The position numbers and the translations under genes are program-made. A stretch of DNA of 64,000 nucleotides from Pseudoduganella dura (GTDB taxonomy: Bacteria; Pseudomonadota; Gammaproteobacteria; Burkholderiales; Burkholderiaceae_D): the NCBI RefSeq assembly GCF_009727155.1, contig NZ_WNWM01000002.1, positions 5,642,001 through 5,706,000 of the forward strand, in the 5' to 3' direction. Shown here in pieces: positions 37,761 through 47,114 of the stretch. Under the pieces are notes generated by a model. It did not search any database and was not told where the DNA came from. It saw nothing but the letters and a program-made list of their open reading frames with translations. Numbering within the stretch: position 1 is the stretch's first letter; each line of letters starts with the position of its first letter.

Positions 37761-38655
37761 AAAGCACATTGAACAGCGACAGGGCGCTGATCTTGGAATA
37801 CGACTGGTACGTGGCTTGCAAGGCCATATTGTAGCCTGACAGTTGCGTGGAGGCGATACCGTAATCGAGCTGCCCCAGTTCGGTCATCGCCGTCTTGTTC
37901 GACAGGCTCACGTTGGCATGGTTGCTGTCCAGCGTGGCCAGCACGTTCTGCGCGCCGCCCAGCTTGGCCACCTTGCCGGACAGGCCGTCCTGCGTCGACT
38001 GCACGAGCGACATCGTTTCGGCGATCAGCGATTTCATCGGTTCGACCGACGAATCGGTGGTCGTGTTCGCCAGCGCGTCGATGGCCTCGTTCATCTTGTT
38101 CAGCAGCACGTCGAGGCCGCCCACGTTGACGTTGACGGTCTGCGTGATGCCGTTGCCGACCACCACCTTCTGCTCGCCGGCGTTGCCCGCATAGCTGTAC
38201 GTCGCACCGTCGAACGCGAGCGGCGGCGTATCGGTCTGCGTGCCGGAGAACAGGTACTTGCCTTCCTGGTCGCGGGTATTGGCCGTGTAGGCCATGCTGT
38301 CGCGCAGTGCCACCAGGCTGTCGACCATCGACTTCAGGTCGTCGGGCGTGTTGCTGCCGTCGGCGGCCCACACGAGCAGGTCGCTCGCCTGGCTCAGGTC
38401 GCCGATCATGCCGGACAGGTAGCTTTCGTTCTTCGACAGGCGGATCTTCACCGCGCTGATATTCTCGCGATACTGGTCGATGATGGCTTCCTCGCGCGTC
38501 AGGCGCGAGAGCCGCACGTTGGTGACCGGATCGTCGGACGGGACCATGACGCGCTTGCCGCTCGCCATCTGCTGGGTCAGGCGGGTTACGGCGGTCTGGT
38601 TCAGCTCGAGCGAGCGGTTCAGCGTGGCGTGAAACTGGGTGGTGGCGATACGCAT
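37759..38655 (-). CDS. flgL: Flagellar hook-associated protein 3, FlgL
   Basis: Hook-filament junction protein, 298 residues, exported by the flagellar type III apparatus. The N-terminal coil (MRIATTQFHATLNRSLELNQTAVTRLTQQMASGKRV, followed by PSDDPV) and the C-terminal coil (ALQATYQSYSKISALSLFNVL) are typical of FlgL and flagellins. A short variable middle part contains YLFSGTQTDTPP. It is encoded ten bases behind flgK and is the last of flgBCDEFGHIJKL before the terminator. Confidence 0.95.
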   Translation of the reverse strand: MRIATTQFHATLNRSLELNQTAVTRLTQQMASGKRVMVPSDDPVTNVRLSRLTREEAIIDQYRENISAVKIRLSKNESYLSGMIGDLSQASDLLVWAADGSNTPDDLKSMVDSLVALRDSMAYTANTRDQEGKYLFSGTQTDTPPLAFDGATYSYAGNAGEQKVVVGNGITQTVNVNVGGLDVLLNKMNEAIDALANTTTDSSVEPMKSLIAETMSLVQSTQDGLSGKVAKLGGAQNVLATLDSNHANVSLSNKTAMTELGQLDYGIASTQLSGYNMALQATYQSYSKISALSLFNVL

Positions 38656-38665
38656 CGCTGCTCCT

Positions 38666-40036
38666 CTAGCCGAACATCGCCAGCGTGGAGTCGAACAGCG
38701 TGTTCGCCACCGCGATGACCTTCATGTTGGCCTGGTACATGTTCTGGAATTCGACGAGGTTCATGGCTTCCTCGTCCCGGTTGACGCCCGACGTGGCCGC
38801 CCAGTCGTCTTCCGCCTGGTAGCGGATCGTGGAGGCGGTGTTGAGCAGGGATTTGTTCTGCTGGCTGTCGATGCCCAGCTTGCCCACCAGCTGGGTGTCC
38901 GCGTCGCCAATGATCACGCTGCCCACCGAGGGCAGGGTGATGGCCTGGTTCTTGATGTCCACCAGTGCCTGCAGGTTGCCGGAATCGCCCGGCGTGCCGT
39001 CCGACGACAGGGCCAGGTCGTTGGCGTTGTAGCCTTCGGTCACCGCCATGATGCCGCCGGCGCCGCCGCCGTTCACCTGGAACATCGGCTGGCCCGGGTT
39101 GCCGGCGCTGTCCGTGCCGGCCGCCAGCTGGGCGTTGACCATGGTGCCCAGCTGCGTGGCCATCGACACGATCGATTCCTGCAGCGGCTTGAGCGTGTTC
39201 TTTTCGAACGTGGCCAGGCCGCCGAGCTGGCCGCCCAGCGCCGTGTCGTCCACCGCGTACACGGAGCGGGCGAACGTGACCTGCATCTGCGGCGTGCCGC
39301 CGCTGGTATCGATGCCGATTGACGCCGCCACGTTGCCGGCCACCAGCGGCTGGCCCGATTTCAGCGACACCGAGCGGCTGCCGTCGGGCTGTTCCAGCAC
39401 TTCGATCGCCGTCAGCTGCGACAGGCTGTCGATCGCCATGTCGCGCTCGTCGACCAGGCCCGACACGTTGGTGCCGGTGGCGCCCGCCGCCACGATGCGC
39501 TGGTTCAGCGAAGCGATGTTCTGCGTCAGCGTGTTGAAATTGGGCAGGATCGCATCGCGCTGCTGCTGCACCGAAAGCTGCTGGTTGCGCGTGACCTGGT
39601 AGATGCTGTTGAAGCTTTCCGCCAGCGCGCCGGCCTGCGCCACCACCTGGCCGCGCAGCGGCGCAGACGTGGGCTCTTCGCCCACCGCGTTCAGCGCCTT
39701 GAAGAAATTGTCCACGCCGTTCGACAGGCTCGACTTGTCGTCGCCCATCACCTGCTCCAGCTGCGACAGGTAAGGCTGCTGCGTCGTGTAGCGGCCCAGT
39801 TCGGAATTGGCGCGCCACAATTGCTGCGTCTTGTAGGAATCGGCAAAGCGCAGCAGCGAGCTCACTTCCACGCCATTGCCGGCCTGTTTCGTGCCGAGGC
39901 CGGGGGCCACGGCCGTCAGCAGCACGCCCTGGCGCGTATAGCCCTTCGTCTGCAGGTTGGCGACGTTCTGGCTGGTGGCGTTCAGCGCGGCCTGGGCAGC
40001 GATGGCGCCGGACAATGCGTTGTTGATGATAGGCAT
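38666..40036 (-). CDS. flgK: Flagellar hook-associated protein 1, FlgK
   Basis: First hook-filament junction protein, 456 residues, on the short side for FlgK. N-terminal NALSGAIAAQAALNATSQNVANLQTKGYTRQ is the flagellar axial-rod signature. VDNFFKALNAVGEEPTSAPLRGQVV and ISSLVDERD-type segments (here VSGLVDERDMAIDSLS) are FlgK-specific. The C-terminus EEAMNLVEFQNMYQANMKVIAVANTLFDSTLAMFG is the conserved coil. A 93-bp spacer separates it from flgJ. Confidence 0.95.
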   Translation of the reverse strand: MPIINNALSGAIAAQAALNATSQNVANLQTKGYTRQGVLLTAVAPGLGTKQAGNGVEVSSLLRFADSYKTQQLWRANSELGRYTTQQPYLSQLEQVMGDDKSSLSNGVDNFFKALNAVGEEPTSAPLRGQVVAQAGALAESFNSIYQVTRNQQLSVQQQRDAILPNFNTLTQNIASLNQRIVAAGATGTNVSGLVDERDMAIDSLSQLTAIEVLEQPDGSRSVSLKSGQPLVAGNVAASIGIDTSGGTPQMQVTFARSVYAVDDTALGGQLGGLATFEKNTLKPLQESIVSMATQLGTMVNAQLAAGTDSAGNPGQPMFQVNGGGAGGIMAVTEGYNANDLALSSDGTPGDSGNLQALVDIKNQAITLPSVGSVIIGDADTQLVGKLGIDSQQNKSLLNTASTIRYQAEDDWAATSGVNRDEEAMNLVEFQNMYQANMKVIAVANTLFDSTLAMFG

Positions 40037-40129
40037 GGACGGATCCGGTTGAAGTGCATCCGCCAGGGCACAGCCTGGCGGACGTTTACATTCTCTTAAC
40101 TGAACAAGGCGACGATAAGCCGCCGCGCA

Positions 40130-40564
40130 TTAAGTCTTTGAGGAAATATTTTGCTGAGGAGCATCAGCAGCGGCGGTCACCGGTGTCGTCATCGGCTTCG
40201 CCGGCGGCGCGGCCGGGGCGGGCAGCAGCTGGCGCAGGATCGCGTCGGCGATGCCGAACGCGCGCTGGTGCGCCATCTGGTCGGCCACCATGTTGTCGGC
40301 CATGTCGAGCATGTCGCTGTTGACCGAATCCTTGTAGATGCTGTCGTCGCCGGCCAGCTCCTTGGTCGAGCTGCGCATCTGTTTGAGCATGTGGCCGATG
40401 AAGAAGCTTTCGAACTTGACGGCCGCTTCGCTGGCTTTCTTCTTGTACGCGGCGGCGGCGGGGTCGGCATCGACCGGCGCGGCCACCTTCGGCAGCGTGG
40501 AGCTGGCCTCGTTCAGGCCCAGCGCGCCGCCCGCCGGCATGGTCGAAGTGAAGCGCGGGTCCAT
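40130..40564 (-). CDS. flgJ: FlgJ rod-binding domain protein (no muramidase domain)
   Basis: A 144-residue protein that corresponds to the N-terminal half of E. coli FlgJ, the rod cap/chaperone. The family core is KKKASEAAVKFESFFIGHMLKQMRSSTKELAGDDSIYKDSVNSDMLDMADNMVADQMA, of which FESFFIGHMLKQMR and the DMLDMADNMVADQMA region are diagnostic. The glucosaminidase half is missing and is encoded separately at 48702-49454. The start codon shares one base with the flgI stop (TGATG), so the two are translationally coupled. The C-terminal 30 residues are Ala/Pro-rich and low-complexity. Confidence 0.92.
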   Translation of the reverse strand: MDPRFTSTMPAGGALGLNEASSTLPKVAAPVDADPAAAAYKKKASEAAVKFESFFIGHMLKQMRSSTKELAGDDSIYKDSVNSDMLDMADNMVADQMAHQRAFGIADAILRQLLPAPAAPPAKPMTTPVTAAADAPQQNISSKT

Positions 40565-41670
40565 CAGATCACCACCAGTTCGCCTTCGATCGCGCCGGCC
40601 TGGTCGAGCGCCTGCAGGATCGCCATGATGTCGTCCGGCGTCGCGCCCAGGCTGTTGACCACGTCGATGATCGACTGCAGCTTGGCGCCGGCCGGCCACT
40701 TGAACATCTGGCCCGACCCCTGGTCCACCGACACGTTCGACTGCGGCGTGACAGCCGTCTGGCCGCCGGCGAACGCGTTCGGCTGGCTGACCTTCGAGCT
40801 TTCCGAGATCACCACCTTCAGCGAGCCATGGGTGACCGCGGCCGCCTTGACCCGCAGGCCGTCGGCGATGACCACGGTGCCGGTGCGCGAGTTGAACACC
40901 ACTTTCGGGTTTTCCAGCCCGGCCTCGATCGCCAGGCCTTCCAGCTTGGCCATGAAGGCCACGCGCTGGGTCGGATTTTCAGGCGCCACGACGGCCACGC
41001 TGGTGGCGTCGTCGGTGCTGGCGATGCCGCCGAATTTCCTGTTGATCGACTCGACGATATTGGTGGCCGTCTCGAAGCTGGGGCGCTTCAGCGACAGGCG
41101 CACCGTGTTGTTGGTCGAGAAATCGGTGGCGATCTCGCGCTCGATCATCGCGCCGTTCGGGATCCGGCCCGTGGTGGGGGTGTTGACGGTGACCGACGAG
41201 CCGCTCTTGCCGGCGGCGGACAGGCCGCCGACCACCAGGTTGCCCTGTGCCAGCGCGTAGACTTCATTGTCGGCCGCGCGCAGCGGCGTGAGCAGCAGCG
41301 AGCCGCCGCGCAGCGACTTCGCATCGCCGAGCGACGAGACGGTCACGTCGATCGGCTGGCCGCGGCGATAGCCGGGCGGGAACACGGCCGACACCATCAC
41401 GGCCGCCACGTTCTTGCTTTTCGCATCGGCGCCATCCGGCATCTTCACGCCGAACTGCTTGAGCATGTTGACCACGGACTGGCTGGCGAATTTCACCTGG
41501 GTCGAGTCGCCGCTGCCGTTCAGGCCCACGACGAGGCCGTAGCCGACCAGCGGGTTTTCCCGCACGCCTTCGATCGATACGAGGTTGCGCAGCGGCTGGG
41601 CGGCCTGCGCGGGCATGACGCCCAGGAGAAGGGATGCGGCGGCCAGCAGGGAAGTGATCAGTTTTTTCAT
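40564..41670 (-). CDS. flgI: Flagellar P-ring protein, FlgI
   Basis: Periplasmic P-ring subunit, 368 residues, which forms the bushing for the rod in the peptidoglycan layer. A Sec signal ([23 protein letters not shown]) is followed by the highly conserved [52 protein letters not shown] and [12 protein letters not shown] segments, and ends with [25 protein letters not shown]. Length and sequence are normal. It is encoded seven bases behind flgH. Confidence 0.97.
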   Translation of the reverse strand: MKKLITSLLAAASLLLGVMPAQAAQPLRNLVSIEGVRENPLVGYGLVVGLNGSGDSTQVKFASQSVVNMLKQFGVKMPDGADAKSKNVAAVMVSAVFPPGYRRGQPIDVTVSSLGDAKSLRGGSLLLTPLRAADNEVYALAQGNLVVGGLSAAGKSGSSVTVNTPTTGRIPNGAMIEREIATDFSTNNTVRLSLKRPSFETATNIVESINRKFGGIASTDDATSVAVVAPENPTQRVAFMAKLEGLAIEAGLENPKVVFNSRTGTVVIADGLRVKAAAVTHGSLKVVISESSKVSQPNAFAGGQTAVTPQSNVSVDQGSGQMFKWPAGAKLQSIIDVVNSLGATPDDIMAILQALDQAGAIEGELVVI

Positions 41671-41677
41671 GGTCGCG

Positions 41678-42346
41678 TCAGAACGGCATCAGGGGGCCAA
41701 GGAAGAAACGCTGCAGCCAGCCGGGCTGGTTGGTATCGGCCAGCGTGCCCTGCGCCGAGTAGGCGATGCGGGCATTGGCGATGCGCTGCGACGACACCTG
41801 GTTGTTGGCGTCGATGTCGGCCGCGCGCAGGTAGCCGCGCAGGCGCAGGAACTCCTCGCCCTGGTTCAGCGTCACGCCCTTTTCGCCGGCCACTTTCAGC
41901 AGGCCGTTCGGCATCACTTCCTGGACCACGACGGTGATCGCGCCGGTCAGCGCGTTCTGCTGCGTGGCGGTGGCGTCGCCCTGGAACGAGTGCCCGGCCG
42001 ACAGGTCCACGCCCGCCTTGCCGAACGTCTTGCCCAGCAGGTTGGGCGCGGCGACGGCAATGCCGGAATCCTTGCCCAGCTTGGTGCCGGCGCTTTTCGA
42101 TGCCTGGGTGGTTTCCTGCAGCAGCACGGTGACGACGTCGCCGACGCGGAACGCGCGGCTGTCCGACGTCAGCGACAGGCCGGCGTCGCCGGAGAACACG
42201 CCGCCGGACGTACCGCGCGGCGCGGCCGAACGCAGCACCTGCGGCGGTTCGTCGAACGGACCGGGACGCACGGCGGGAGGAGCCAGGGAGGAAGCGCAAC
42301 CGGCCAGCAGCATCGCGGCCATTGCGCACAGTTGCGCTTTGATCAT
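41678..42346 (-). CDS. flgH: Flagellar L-ring lipoprotein, FlgH
   Basis: Outer-membrane L-ring subunit, 222 residues. The signal peptide ends in the lipobox LLAGC, with lipidation at Cys17. The mature protein has the family segments [55 protein letters not shown] and [40 protein letters not shown], ending in the conserved GWLQRFFLG. An intact rings pair (FlgH and FlgI) fits a Gram-negative envelope with outer membrane. Confidence 0.96.
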   Translation of the reverse strand: MIKAQLCAMAAMLLAGCASSLAPPAVRPGPFDEPPQVLRSAAPRGTSGGVFSGDAGLSLTSDSRAFRVGDVVTVLLQETTQASKSAGTKLGKDSGIAVAAPNLLGKTFGKAGVDLSAGHSFQGDATATQQNALTGAITVVVQEVMPNGLLKVAGEKGVTLNQGEEFLRLRGYLRAADIDANNQVSSQRIANARIAYSAQGTLADTNQPGWLQRFFLGPLMPF

Positions 42347-42378
42347 CGGTTTGAAACCCTCGGTAGCGTGAAGGTGAA

Positions 42379-43170
42379 TCAGCGGGCGGCCTGGGCCAGG
42401 TACTGCAGCATGTTGTCGGCGGCCGACAGCACTTTCGTGTTCATCTCGTAGGTACGCTGCGCGGCGATCATGTCGACCATCTCTTCGACCACCTGCACGT
42501 TCGATGCTTCCAGCGCGCCCTGCTTGATCTTGCCGAACTGGGCATCGCCCGGGCGGCCTTCGGTCGGCGCGCCGGACGACGCGGTTTCCTGGAACAGGTT
42601 TTCGCCCAGCGCCTGCAGGCCGGCCGGGTTGATGAACGAGGTCAGCGTCAGCTGGCCCAGTTCCGTCGGCGTGGTATTGCCGGGGATCGTGGCGGTCACG
42701 GTGCCGTTCTCGCCGATCGTGATCGACGTGGCGTTGTCGGGCACGGTGATCTGGGGCACGACCGGCAGGCCCTGTGCATTGATCAGCACGCCGTTCGCGT
42801 CCAGGCCGAGCTGGCCGGCGCGGGTGAAGGCGGCTTCGCCGTTCGGGCGGCGCACCTGCAGGAAGCCGTTGCCGACCACGGCCACGTCGTACTGGTTGCT
42901 GGTGATCTGGGTGCTGCCGGTGGTGAACACCTTCTGGGTGCCGACCATGTGGGTACCGTTACCCAGCTGCACACCGGTCGGGGACAGCGTGTTGTTGTCC
43001 GCGCGCTGCGCGCCCGGCTGGCCTTCGACCGAATAGAACAGGTCTTCGAAGACCACGCGGTCCTTCTTGAAGCCGACCGTGTTGGCGTTCGCCAGGTTGT
43101 TGGCGATGGCTTGCAGCTTGGCATCCTGCGCTTGCACGCCGGTCTTGCTGATCCACATTGCTGGATTCAT
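42379..43170 (-). CDS. flgG: Flagellar distal rod protein, FlgG
   Basis: Distal rod subunit, 263 residues, the usual length. N-terminal WISKTGVQAQDAKLQAIANNLANANTVGFKKDRVVFEDLFY is the rod signature; GNGFLQVRRPNGEAAFTRAGQ and LEASNVQVVEEMVDMIAAQRTYEMNTKVLSAADNMLQYL close the D0/D1 domains. A strong AGGAG precedes the start by six bases. A 218-bp gap upstream carries a sigma-28-like element, so flgG may head a sub-operon. Confidence 0.96.
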   Translation of the reverse strand: MNPAMWISKTGVQAQDAKLQAIANNLANANTVGFKKDRVVFEDLFYSVEGQPGAQRADNNTLSPTGVQLGNGTHMVGTQKVFTTGSTQITSNQYDVAVVGNGFLQVRRPNGEAAFTRAGQLGLDANGVLINAQGLPVVPQITVPDNATSITIGENGTVTATIPGNTTPTELGQLTLTSFINPAGLQALGENLFQETASSGAPTEGRPGDAQFGKIKQGALEASNVQVVEEMVDMIAAQRTYEMNTKVLSAADNMLQYLAQAAR

Positions 43171-43214
43171 ACGATACTCCTGGAGATGTTCTGTGAGCTG
43201 GGAAACTTGAACCG

Positions 43215-43241
43215 GTTACGACAATCCGTACGGCAACTTTA
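43215..43241 (-). promoter_or_regulatory. Sigma-28-like element before flgG
   Basis: On the minus strand TAAAGTTG, eleven bases, then GTCGTAAC. The -35 matches the enterobacterial FliA consensus TAAAGTTT in seven of eight positions with correct N11 spacing. The -10 (GCCGATAA) agrees only partly. It lies within the only large gap of the flgB-flgL cluster, 45-71 bp before the flgG start. Confidence 0.35.
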
Positions 43242-43388
43242 GTGCTGTCTGGAAAAATAGGACGCACGATACGCACAAAGCGTTGCTGCCCGGCCACGGC
43301 TGGGCCGTGCGGGGCGGGCGCTTGTTCCATTACTTGTGCAGTACGGCCCAGCATGTGAGTGGCCACCGGGTTGCCGCTTGGTTACCGC

Positions 43389-44120
43389 TTAGTTACCACT
43401 TACCAGCCGGTTGCCGGCCTGCGTCATGTCGTCGGCGGCCTTGAACAGTTTCATCTGCACTTCGAACGTGCGGTTCAGGCTCATCGTGGCGACCATTTCT
43501 TCCACGGCGGAAACGTTGGAACCTTCCAGGTGGCCGGAGCGCACCTGCACCGTGTTATCGGTCATCAAGGGCTGGCCGTCGCGCGCGACGATCAGGCCCG
43601 CTTCGTTCTTGGTCAGCTCGCTGCCTTCGGCATTGACGAGCTTGAGCTTGTCGATGACCTGCATCTCGCCGCGGCCGCCCGGGCTCTGGATCGACACGGT
43701 GCCGTCCTGGCCGATCTCGACCTTGCTGTGGATCGGCAGCGTGATCGGACCGCCTTCGCCCAGCAGCGCCATGCCGTTGACCGTCATCGTGCCATCCTGG
43801 TTCAGCGTGATCGCGCCGGCGCGGGTGTACGCCTCGCCGGTCGGGCCTTCCACGGCCAGGTAGCCGGCGCCGGAGATCGCCACGTCGAGGTCGCGGCCGG
43901 TCGGGCGCAGCGTGCCCTGCTTGGTCGAGATCGCGTTGGCCTGCAGCGTGGCCATGTGGCGGTCGTCGTAGCCGTAGCCGGGCGCCGCCTGGGCGGTCGC
44001 CAGCTCCAGGTTGGCCCGGAAGCCCCCCGTGTCCATGTTGGCCAGGTTGTTGGCGTGCACCTGCTGGCCCCGCAGGGCCCGCTCGGCACCGCTCATTGCG
44101 GTATAGATCAGTGCGTCCAT
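43389..44120 (-). CDS. flgF: Flagellar proximal rod protein, FlgF
   Basis: Proximal rod subunit, 243 residues. MDALIYTAMSGAERALRGQQVHANNLANMDTGGFRANLELA is the rod signature with the FlgF-specific first residues; DLDVAISGAGYLAVEGPTGEAYTRAGAITLN and HLEGSNVSAVEEMVATMSLNRTFEVQMKLFKAADDM complete the fold. It is encoded 13 bases behind flgE. The frame and length are normal. Confidence 0.95.
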   Translation of the reverse strand: MDALIYTAMSGAERALRGQQVHANNLANMDTGGFRANLELATAQAAPGYGYDDRHMATLQANAISTKQGTLRPTGRDLDVAISGAGYLAVEGPTGEAYTRAGAITLNQDGTMTVNGMALLGEGGPITLPIHSKVEIGQDGTVSIQSPGGRGEMQVIDKLKLVNAEGSELTKNEAGLIVARDGQPLMTDNTVQVRSGHLEGSNVSAVEEMVATMSLNRTFEVQMKLFKAADDMTQAGNRLVSGN

Positions 44121-44133
44121 GGCGGTCCGGCCC

Positions 44134-45345
44134 TTACAGTGCCTGCATCAGCGATTGCAACATCTGGTTCTCGGTCGTGATGACCTTCGAGTTCGCCTGG
44201 TAGTTGCGCTGCGAACCCATCAGGTTGACCAGTTCGGCCGTGATATCCACGTTCGAGCCTTCCAGCGACGACGTCGCCAGGCTGCCGGCCACGCTCGTGC
44301 CGGGGTTGTCCAGGCTGATCGTGCCGACGTCGCCGTTGGCCGTCCAGCTGGTGTCGCTCACGGGAATCAGCGCATCTTCGTTGGAGAACGTGGCCAGCTT
44401 GATCTGGCCCACGGCCTGCTGTTCGCCGTTCGAATACTTGGCGATCACCTTGCCGTCGCCGGCCAGTTCCACGCCGACGAACTGGCCGGTGGTGTAGCCG
44501 TCCGCCACGTTGACGGACGTGGTGGCTTCGCCGGCCTGGAACGTGGTGCCCAGGTAGTCGAGCGTGATGGCCATTTCCGCCGCCGGGGCCGGGTTGTATG
44601 CCAGCTCCAGCGTGGTCGGCGTGGTGGTCAGCTTGCCGTTCGCGTCGAACGTCAGCTTGACGTTCTCGCCCGCGGAAGGCTGCTTGCCATCGACCAGCGT
44701 GTGCACGGTCACCGAGTTCAGGTTGTCGTCGTCGCGCACGAAGTACTGGCTGATCGTGTGGCTCTTGCCCTGGCTGTCGAACGCCAGCGTGACCTTGGTC
44801 ATGTTGTAGCTGGAAGCGTCCGGCGGCACGGCCGGGTCGGACGAATCGAATGCCACGATGGGCTTTTTCCAGTCGGCCGACAGGTTGGCCGCGAAATCGA
44901 TCGACGACGTCGCCTTGGCTTCCAGCGTCTGGGTCGGCACCTTGATGTCGCCCGGCACGCCTTCGGATGCCGAGCCCGGCGTCAGCTGGTTGCCCTGCAC
45001 GCGGCGGCCGGCGCTGTCCACCAGGAAGTCGGAGCCATCCTTGGTAAAGATGCCGACGCGGCTGTACACGCTCTCGCCCGAGACGGTCTTGCTGACGAAG
45101 AAGCCGCGGCCGTTGATCGACGCATCCAGTGCGCGGCCGGTGGACAGCACGCCGCCGGTCAGGCCGATGTTCTGCGTGGTGGAACCGATCTGCGTGCCGG
45201 TCGCCTGGGTGCCCGCGTACATCGACGAGAAGTTGGCGCGCTGGGCCTTGTAGCCATAGGTGCCGGCGTTGGCGATGTTGTTCGAAATGCTGGTCAGCTG
45301 CTCGGTGATCGACTGCAGGCCGGACATTGCAATATTGAAGCTCAT
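44134..45345 (-). CDS. flgE: Flagellar hook protein, FlgE
   Basis: Hook subunit, 403 residues, close to the E. coli length. N-terminal MSFNIAMSGLQSITEQLTSISNNIANAGTYGYKAQRANFSSMYAG, a central beta region (D2) with the FlgE insert, and C-terminal LEGSNVDITAELVNLMGSQRNYQANSKVITTENQMLQSLMQAL are diagnostic. Together with FlgD it builds the hook. It is encoded 14 bases behind flgD. Unlike long E. coli-type starts, no tail extension is seen. Confidence 0.96.
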   Translation of the reverse strand: MSFNIAMSGLQSITEQLTSISNNIANAGTYGYKAQRANFSSMYAGTQATGTQIGSTTQNIGLTGGVLSTGRALDASINGRGFFVSKTVSGESVYSRVGIFTKDGSDFLVDSAGRRVQGNQLTPGSASEGVPGDIKVPTQTLEAKATSSIDFAANLSADWKKPIVAFDSSDPAVPPDASSYNMTKVTLAFDSQGKSHTISQYFVRDDDNLNSVTVHTLVDGKQPSAGENVKLTFDANGKLTTTPTTLELAYNPAPAAEMAITLDYLGTTFQAGEATTSVNVADGYTTGQFVGVELAGDGKVIAKYSNGEQQAVGQIKLATFSNEDALIPVSDTSWTANGDVGTISLDNPGTSVAGSLATSSLEGSNVDITAELVNLMGSQRNYQANSKVITTENQMLQSLMQAL

Positions 45346-45359
45346 GGGAGATTCCCTGC

Positions 45360-46064
45360 TTAAAGAGTGGTGTTGGCAGCGCCGGCAGCGGCGACAGCGG
45401 TGGTGGATTTACCGTTGAAGGCGGTAACTGCGCTCGGTGCCACTTCGCCCACGTTGGCGATGTTCAGCACAATGCTGCCGGTCGAGCTGAGGCGCACACT
45501 GTTCAGGCGGCCGGCGATATCGACCGGCGGGTTTTCGCCCGAAGAGGTAACGACCTGCATCTTGTAAGTCCCCGCCGGCAGGCCCATCGCCGTCGGATCG
45601 ATCGAGAAGGGCGTGGTGCCCGCGGTCATCGGGCCCAGCGCCAGTTCATGGGCAACGCCATCGGTGCCGGTCAGCACGAGCTGCGTCTTGCTGCTGTTCG
45701 AACCGAGCGTCAGCGCGCCGCCCACCTTGGCGCCGTCGAGCTGCACGGCGGTGGCGGAGGCCATCACGTCCGACCCGACCTGGGCACCGAGGCCCAGCAC
45801 CTGCATGCTCTGCAGGATACTGGCGTTGTTGCTGGTCAGCGAAGCCAGGCTCTGCATGGCTTCGGTCTGCGACAGCTGGGTCAGCTGCTGGACGAACTGC
45901 GACGGGTCGGACGGCGCCAGCGGATCCTGGTTCTTGATCTGCGCCACCAGCAGCTTGGTGAACATTTCCTGGGTTTCGCTGGCACCGTTCGTTTTCGGCG
46001 TGCCGCCGGAAGCGGTGGAAGCGGACGCCGCGCTGGCGGAATTGGTAAAGAGATTGGTTTCCAT
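45360..46064 (-). CDS. flgD: Flagellar hook-cap assembly protein, FlgD
   Basis: Scaffold that caps the growing hook, 234 residues. A Ser/Ala/Thr-rich N-terminus precedes the conserved export/scaffold segment ETQEMFTKLLVAQIKNQDPLAPSDPSQFVQQLTQLSQTEAMQSL. The C-terminal half forms the Tudor-FNIII hybrid (GLGAQVGSDVMA, LPAGTYKMQVV). Two bases separate it from flgC, indicating coupled translation. Confidence 0.95.
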   Translation of the reverse strand: METNLFTNSASAASASTASGGTPKTNGASETQEMFTKLLVAQIKNQDPLAPSDPSQFVQQLTQLSQTEAMQSLASLTSNNASILQSMQVLGLGAQVGSDVMASATAVQLDGAKVGGALTLGSNSSKTQLVLTGTDGVAHELALGPMTAGTTPFSIDPTAMGLPAGTYKMQVVTSSGENPPVDIAGRLNSVRLSSTGSIVLNIANVGEVAPSAVTAFNGKSTTAVAAAGAANTTL

Positions 46065-46066
46065 GA

Positions 46067-46483
46067 TCAGCTTTCGCCCAGTTTCAGCAGGGATTGCTGC
46101 ATGCCGCGGATACGGCCCAGCACTTCGACATTCGTTTCAAAGGCCCGCGAGGCGGACATCATGTCCGTCATCTCGGCCACCTGGTTGACGTTCGGGTAGA
46201 ACACCATGCCATCGGCGTTCGCCATCGGGTTGTCCGGTTCGAATACCTTGCGCAGCGGCTCGGCGCTCTCGACCACGTCCAGCACCTGCACGCGGCCACC
46301 GGAGGCGGCGTTCGGGCCTTCGTTCATTACCGTGGCGAACACGGGTTTGCGCGCGCGGTACGTGTCGTTTTCATTGGGGGCCACCGAATCGGCGTTCGCC
46401 AGGTTCGATGCCACCGTATTGAGGCGCACTGTCTGCGCCGCCATCGCGGAACCCGCGATCTGGGAAATGTCCTTGAAGCTCAT
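46067..46483 (-). CDS. flgC: Flagellar proximal rod protein, FlgC
   Basis: Proximal rod subunit, 138 residues. MAAQTVRLNTVASNLANADSVAPNENDTYRARKPVF and YPNVNQVAEMTDMMSASRAFETNVEVLGRIRGMQQSLLKLG are the FlgC signatures. AGGAG precedes the start. A 145-bp gap to flgB contains a sigma-28-like -10 (GTCGATAA, 46512-46519, seven of eight) but no matching -35. Confidence 0.95.
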   Translation of the reverse strand: MSFKDISQIAGSAMAAQTVRLNTVASNLANADSVAPNENDTYRARKPVFATVMNEGPNAASGGRVQVLDVVESAEPLRKVFEPDNPMANADGMVFYPNVNQVAEMTDMMSASRAFETNVEVLGRIRGMQQSLLKLGES

Positions 46484-46628
46484 TGATACTCCTGCTGGGC
46501 TGACTTGACGGTTATCGACATGCTGCCGGCTTTCTGAATGGCAAATTCACCATGACTGGTGGAAATATTTTGCCATCGAATGCTGGCCGGCCTGTCATCC
46601 ACGGGCGGCCGGTACCGATAGCAAACGC

Positions 46629-46991
46629 TTACTGGCCGGCGATCGCCTTGGCCAGCCCGCGCAGCTTCATGTTGATGAATGTGAGGCTGGTCTGGAAGTC
46701 GGTGGCATTCTGCGAGAACGCGGCCTGCTCGACACCGATCTCGACGGTATTGCCGTCGGCGGTAGGGTGGAATGGCACGCGGTACAGGGGATCGCTGTCG
46801 CTCAGCAGCGAGAGGCCGCCCGCGTCCTGGGACTGCTGCTGCGCCATCGAAGCGGCAAAGTCGATGTCCTGGGCCTGGAAGCCCGGCGTATTTTCATTGG
46901 CGATATTCGATGCCAGGACGCGGGTCCGTTCGGCCCGCAGGTGGAGCGCATCGGCATGCGCGCCCATCGCTTCCTTGAAATTGATTGCCAT
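46629..46991 (-). CDS. flgB: Flagellar proximal rod protein, FlgB
   Basis: First gene of the rod-hook operon, 120 residues. FKEAMGAHADALHLRAERTRVLASNIANENTPGFQAQDIDFAASM is the rod signature; the C-terminus EQAAFSQNATDFQTSLTFINMKLRGLAKAIAGQ is FlgB-like. The start at 46991 has AGGAG five bases upstream; the frame stays open far upstream into flgA, but that part is antisense. It is divergent from flgA, with 123 bp between the starts holding both promoters. Confidence 0.94.
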   Translation of the reverse strand: MAINFKEAMGAHADALHLRAERTRVLASNIANENTPGFQAQDIDFAASMAQQQSQDAGGLSLLSDSDPLYRVPFHPTADGNTVEIGVEQAAFSQNATDFQTSLTFINMKLRGLAKAIAGQ

Positions 46992-47114
46992 TGTTTCTCC
47001 TGTGAGATCGACCGCCTTCCATGGCGGGCAGCCCATGTAAAATGGCCGCCGGCAAGCGCAGAAACATGCATGCCGTCCAGTCATCCGTATTGAGCCAAGT
47101 CTAAGGTGTTGCCC

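Noticed and set aside
47044..47059. GG-N10-GC pattern before flgA as a sigma-54 promoter
   Set aside because: Only about half of the fixed positions match; such spacing occurs often by chance in GC-rich DNA.
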